A DNA stretch of 64,000 nt. Origin: Aphrophora alni. Lineage: Eukaryota > Arthropoda > Insecta > Hemiptera > Aphrophoridae. The position numbers and the translations under genes were made by a program. The stretch's first letter is position 1. Each line of letters begins with the position of its first letter. The notes beneath the pieces are model-generated. The model did not search any database, was not told the DNA's origin, and worked only from the letters and a program-made list of their open reading frames with translations. Shown here piece by piece: positions 61,284-64,000 of the stretch. The stretch lies in contig OY740768.1 of NCBI GenBank assembly GCA_963513935.1, positions 12,941,993 through 13,005,992 on the forward strand, written 5' to 3'.

Positions 61284-61430
61284 TATTGAATAAGACAAAG
61301 TTTCTTACCTTATTTTGTTTGCTCCGCCTTGTGACCTCTTTTTATTTTTGATTTTCAGGGTCGTCACTACAAGAAAAAGAGGTCACGTGACGGAACAAAA
61401 AAATAAGTTAAGAAACTTTGTGTGAATAAA
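61284..61430. repeat. Short foldback, ~55-bp arms
   Basis: CAAAGTTTCTTACCTTATTT..CCGCCTTGTGACCTCTTTTT on the left pairs with AAAAAGAGGTCACGTGACGG..AATAAGTTAAGAAACTTTG on the right, with a ~30-base middle. No frame. It has the form of a tiny MITE. Confidence 0.8.
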
Positions 61431-62214
61431 TCTTCTATGCTTATGAACGGGATTGGATTAATGCTTTTATAATAAGCTTCAGTCTGACTCAATAACCATA
61501 TATTTTTATGAAACAAAATGCTGGTTTTATAACTTAAATTTTCTCAACTAGACATTTATGGAGTGTTGTCAGAAGATAAAACTAACCTAACATGTAATAA
61601 GCTTATTATTCTCTGAAAACGACCCCAATATACACTTACTGAGCTTTTATTAAAACGATTCCTGGTAAAAACACGTTCCACTATTAATAAATAATTTACA
61701 ACTTTTAAATAAATCATAAATATAAATCACATAACGAAATCAGATTGGTGTTGTAAATCCCCTATAGTCCATAAATAATTTATGGGTATTGGAACATAAC
61801 ACTATAGTAAAGTCAAGATAAAGCTATATTTATGTACCACCCCCCCCCCCCTCTCTCAGTGGGTATTTACAATAAACAACCGTAACAAATATAAGTCCCA
61901 ATATCCTCAGACTTTTGGAAATATACTTTATTTGTATTATAGCTATAATATAGAGAATTGAGTTTTTGTTATGAACTCTTGGCTGGTGTGATCTTTTTCG
62001 GGGAAACTTTGCCAATGGAGAATTTAAAACAAGCATCAATCGTAGATAGAACTGAAAGCTTGGCACTGCTTCTTGCATATTCATATACCAATTTATCGCA
62101 TTTTGGCAGGTTGTCTCTAGGGTAGGTTCATTCAGTTTTTAGTAACCAGAGAATAAGTATAAAGGGGTCGGTAAGATGTATGTTTATAAATTTATATTCA
62201 TAAATATTTGATTG
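61431..62214. other. Unassigned; C12 run and an 84-codon minus frame
   Basis: C12 at 61840-61851. The minus strand from 62084 down to 61830 is open (starts MNMQEAVPSFQFYLRLMLVL) and ends in poly-Gly from the C run. Not recognised. Low chance of being coding. Confidence 0.25.
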
Positions 62215-62290
62215 ATTGAGACCCTGATTAGTCTAGTTGATACTGTTTTCGTTTGTTAAGTGACATGTCCTGTGTTCAATCTAGCAGGGG
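62215..62290 (+). other. tRNA-derived SINE-like head
   Basis: ACCCTGATTAGTCTAGTTGA resembles a tRNA 5' end with A box, and TGTGTTCAATCTAGCAGGGG resembles the T-arm and acceptor 3' side. CCCTG pairs with CAGGG at the ends, and AGT/ACT can form a D stem. The anticodon and T stems are poor, and there is no CCA-proximal discriminator match, so this is not a functional tRNA gene. It looks like the tRNA-related head of an old SINE. Confidence 0.35.
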
Positions 62291-62588
62291 CTTAAAATGT
62301 TATAGTATTGACCCAACAACTTGGGGTGGCTATTAATAGCGAATTCTGGTTGTTAATCCAAAAATACGGCGACAGAAAATCGATGTGCTGTAACGTTATG
62401 TTACAACTCAAGATTATTATTTGTTTTTAGGTATATCTAAACATTTTTATAATACTACTCTTTTTATTTATAGAGATGTATCCAAACACGACCAAATTTT
62501 CTTTTCAATTGTCCCACTAACACCACGTATCGAGTTTTTGAAATAGTCAAATATAACAACAGAAAACTAACATATTATTAACAAAAAA

Positions 62589-62631
62589 ACGACGTTTCAG
62601 TTACTAAGCCATCATCAACAGTTGTAATATG
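62589..62631 (-). ncRNA. Hammerhead-like motif with paired flanks
   Basis: The minus strand reads CATATTACAAC, TGTTGATGATGGC, TTAGTAACT, GAAACGTCGTT, then TTTGTTAATAATATG. TTGATGA is one base from CUGANGA. GAAA, stem III (AC..GU) and U17 are intact. CATATTA upstream is the complement of TAATATG downstream, giving a stem I with an internal loop. Stem II pairing is poor. A relic of the same family. Confidence 0.35.
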
Positions 62632-62873
62632 AACACAATACTTTCTTGACACATCGTTTTCTAGATAATAAAGTGTACGTTGTGTAAAGTTCTGTATTTT
62701 ATTTCGTTTAGTGGTTCATTTTTGAACAAGTTTTAATCATTTCAAGTGAACAGAAATCTATCCTGGCACCATAAATTTGTAATGACAAATTAAAATGTAG
62801 ATTTTCTAATTTAATATGTTGATTTACATTTTTTAATAAAGCCTAACGACTGAGTTTATCGACCAATTTAGAT

Positions 62874-63065
62874 TTACTTATTGTTTTTGAAAAACGTTCG
62901 TAATTGCTCAAAAATTATTAAAATGTGTTCAAAAATGTTAACTTGTAAATCGAATGAACAGTCAATACACTTTTGTTTTGGATCAATAACCGTTTCATGC
63001 TCAGGATTTCGTGATTTCAAAACGTAAATAACTTGAAATTCTTTAGTAGAACTTAATTGAGCCAT
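62874..63065 (-). other. 63-codon open frame, unrecognised
   Basis: The minus strand from 63065 down to 62874, starting MAQLSSTKEFQVIYVLKSRN and including PKQKCIDCSFDLQ. Its composition is fairly protein-like, but it is short and isolated. No motif recognised. Confidence 0.15.
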
Positions 63066-63419
63066 TCCAACCCAAATATAAAATAATTTGAACTCTTCTC
63101 ATCATGCAACGAGGACCCGCAGATCTCATAAGGACTGTGTACACAACAGCCACGTAGGTTTTGACTACTAGGGTAGTCCTACCCCTAAAAATAGATATAT
63201 GTTTCTTCTGTCACGAATATTTTCTCTTTCACGACCAAGAAAAGTATAAAAAATACACCTGAAGTACTCTTCTCTAGTTTCTATTCCTGCACATTTGTAA
63301 TTTTGTAAAGTTGCAGGCTTTAAATACATATGAGCAGTGCTATATGAAATGAAGCAAGGAACTGCAAAGGTCCTGTTAATCTACTTTAAACCTTTGAGAA
63401 TGATTTTCTCAAATATCCC

Positions 63420-63730
63420 ATACTTCCTCCTCTCAGTATTGGTGACTTCCTCTCAGATACGTTAACGTCAGTCACGGAACTGGTTTGTCATAATTTCTTA
63501 ACTACCTCACTTCAATACAATGTAGCACCTTGGTCTCCGGACTGTGTACATGGGATCGTTGCTGAATATTCAGCGTGTATTCTCAACTTCATTGAAAAGC
63601 TTTTCCACTAAGAATGTACGCTTTTCAACAGATAACATTATTACTGCAACACACGTCTGTCTTATCTCGTGCCTAAGTACAATAACTGGCCGCCAATCAA
63701 CCCTCAGGGACACAAATATTATGTTGTCAG
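63420..63730. repeat. Second copy of the 50888-51260 repeat
   Basis: See the first copy for shared words. Here the plus strand is open for 64 codons (63544-63738) and the shared ACCTTGGTCTCCGGACTG lies just before it. Class unknown. Confidence 0.45.
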
Positions 63731-63961
63731 GCTGTTGACACAAATAATTAAGACGTCACAATAATTATGGCTGTTTTATAATGTATGACATCATTGCCAA
63801 TAAAGGAAGGCATATTAATGTACTTTAGTTGCTTCGATAGATTAACTTTGAAAGAACAAGCGGGCAGTGTTAAAAATGACTATTGCAGTTTTATTACAAA
63901 AAGATCCGTTTAGCGTCAAAAAGTGGTTATTTCAATCTAATTTCCACCAACACACATACAA

Positions 63962-64000
63962 AGGCGTTTCAGTGGCTACGTCTTCATCTTCAGACGTTAC
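63962..64000 (-). ncRNA. Hammerhead-like motif at the window edge
   Basis: The minus strand reads GTAACGTCTGAAGATGAAG, ACGTAGCCACT, GAAACGCC. CTGAAGA fits CUGANGA exactly. The motif is cut by the end of the window, so stem I cannot be judged. Confidence 0.3.

Overview
This window looks like AT-rich nuclear DNA of an invertebrate animal. The signs are long microsatellites, minisatellites, many decayed dispersed repeats and the absence of any dense or operon-like gene layout. An arthropod, perhaps a chelicerate, is my guess, from the composition and a short CCTAA-type stretch near 16.5 kb, but nothing here fixes the species. I could not identify one intact protein-coding gene. The open frames are all short (133 codons or less) and most lie inside repeats. 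The window is best read as intergenic or intronic repeat-rich DNA.

Layout. 0-6 kb: small inverted-repeat elements, a foldback element (2.0-3.05 kb) and decayed relatives. 7.5-9.0 kb: a tandem array with a 106-bp unit. 10.6-13.1 kb: a copy of a ~240-bp dispersed repeat (family B), a foldback repeat with a hammerhead-ribozyme-like core, and a near-perfect palindrome with 226-bp arms. 19.26-19.89 kb: a mariner-type MITE flanked by TA. 24.06-26.13 kb: an inverted pair of ~600-bp arms followed by a (TC)~70 tract. 31.5-33.3 kb: old diverged tandem copies. 38.5 and 47.3 kb: fragments of the GIY-YIG endonuclease of Penelope-like retroelements. 42.30-46.82 kb: 36 tandem copies of a 126-bp unit lying inside a copy of the commonest dispersed repeat (family A). 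49.8 kb: another foldback. 51.65 and 59.0 kb: two copies of a ~318-bp repeat facing each other. 54.66-55.90 kb: a 617-bp tandem duplication with an invariant 54-bp core. 57.15 kb: a retroposon 3' end. 57.9-58.7 kb: a CT-rich tract.

Three themes link the regions. (1) Family A (~600-750 bp, both orientations) recurs from 6 to 60 kb, and part of it appears to have been amplified into the 126-bp array. (2) A short motif, (C/T)TGANGATG - small hairpin - GAAACG, recurs at least a dozen times on both strands, beside Penelope fragments or inside foldbacks. It resembles the hammerhead ribozyme core known from Penelope-like elements and retrozymes. (3) Inverted repeats are unusually frequent, from 138 bp to 2 kb. 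All family assignments come from comparing stretches by eye within this window. No database search was possible.
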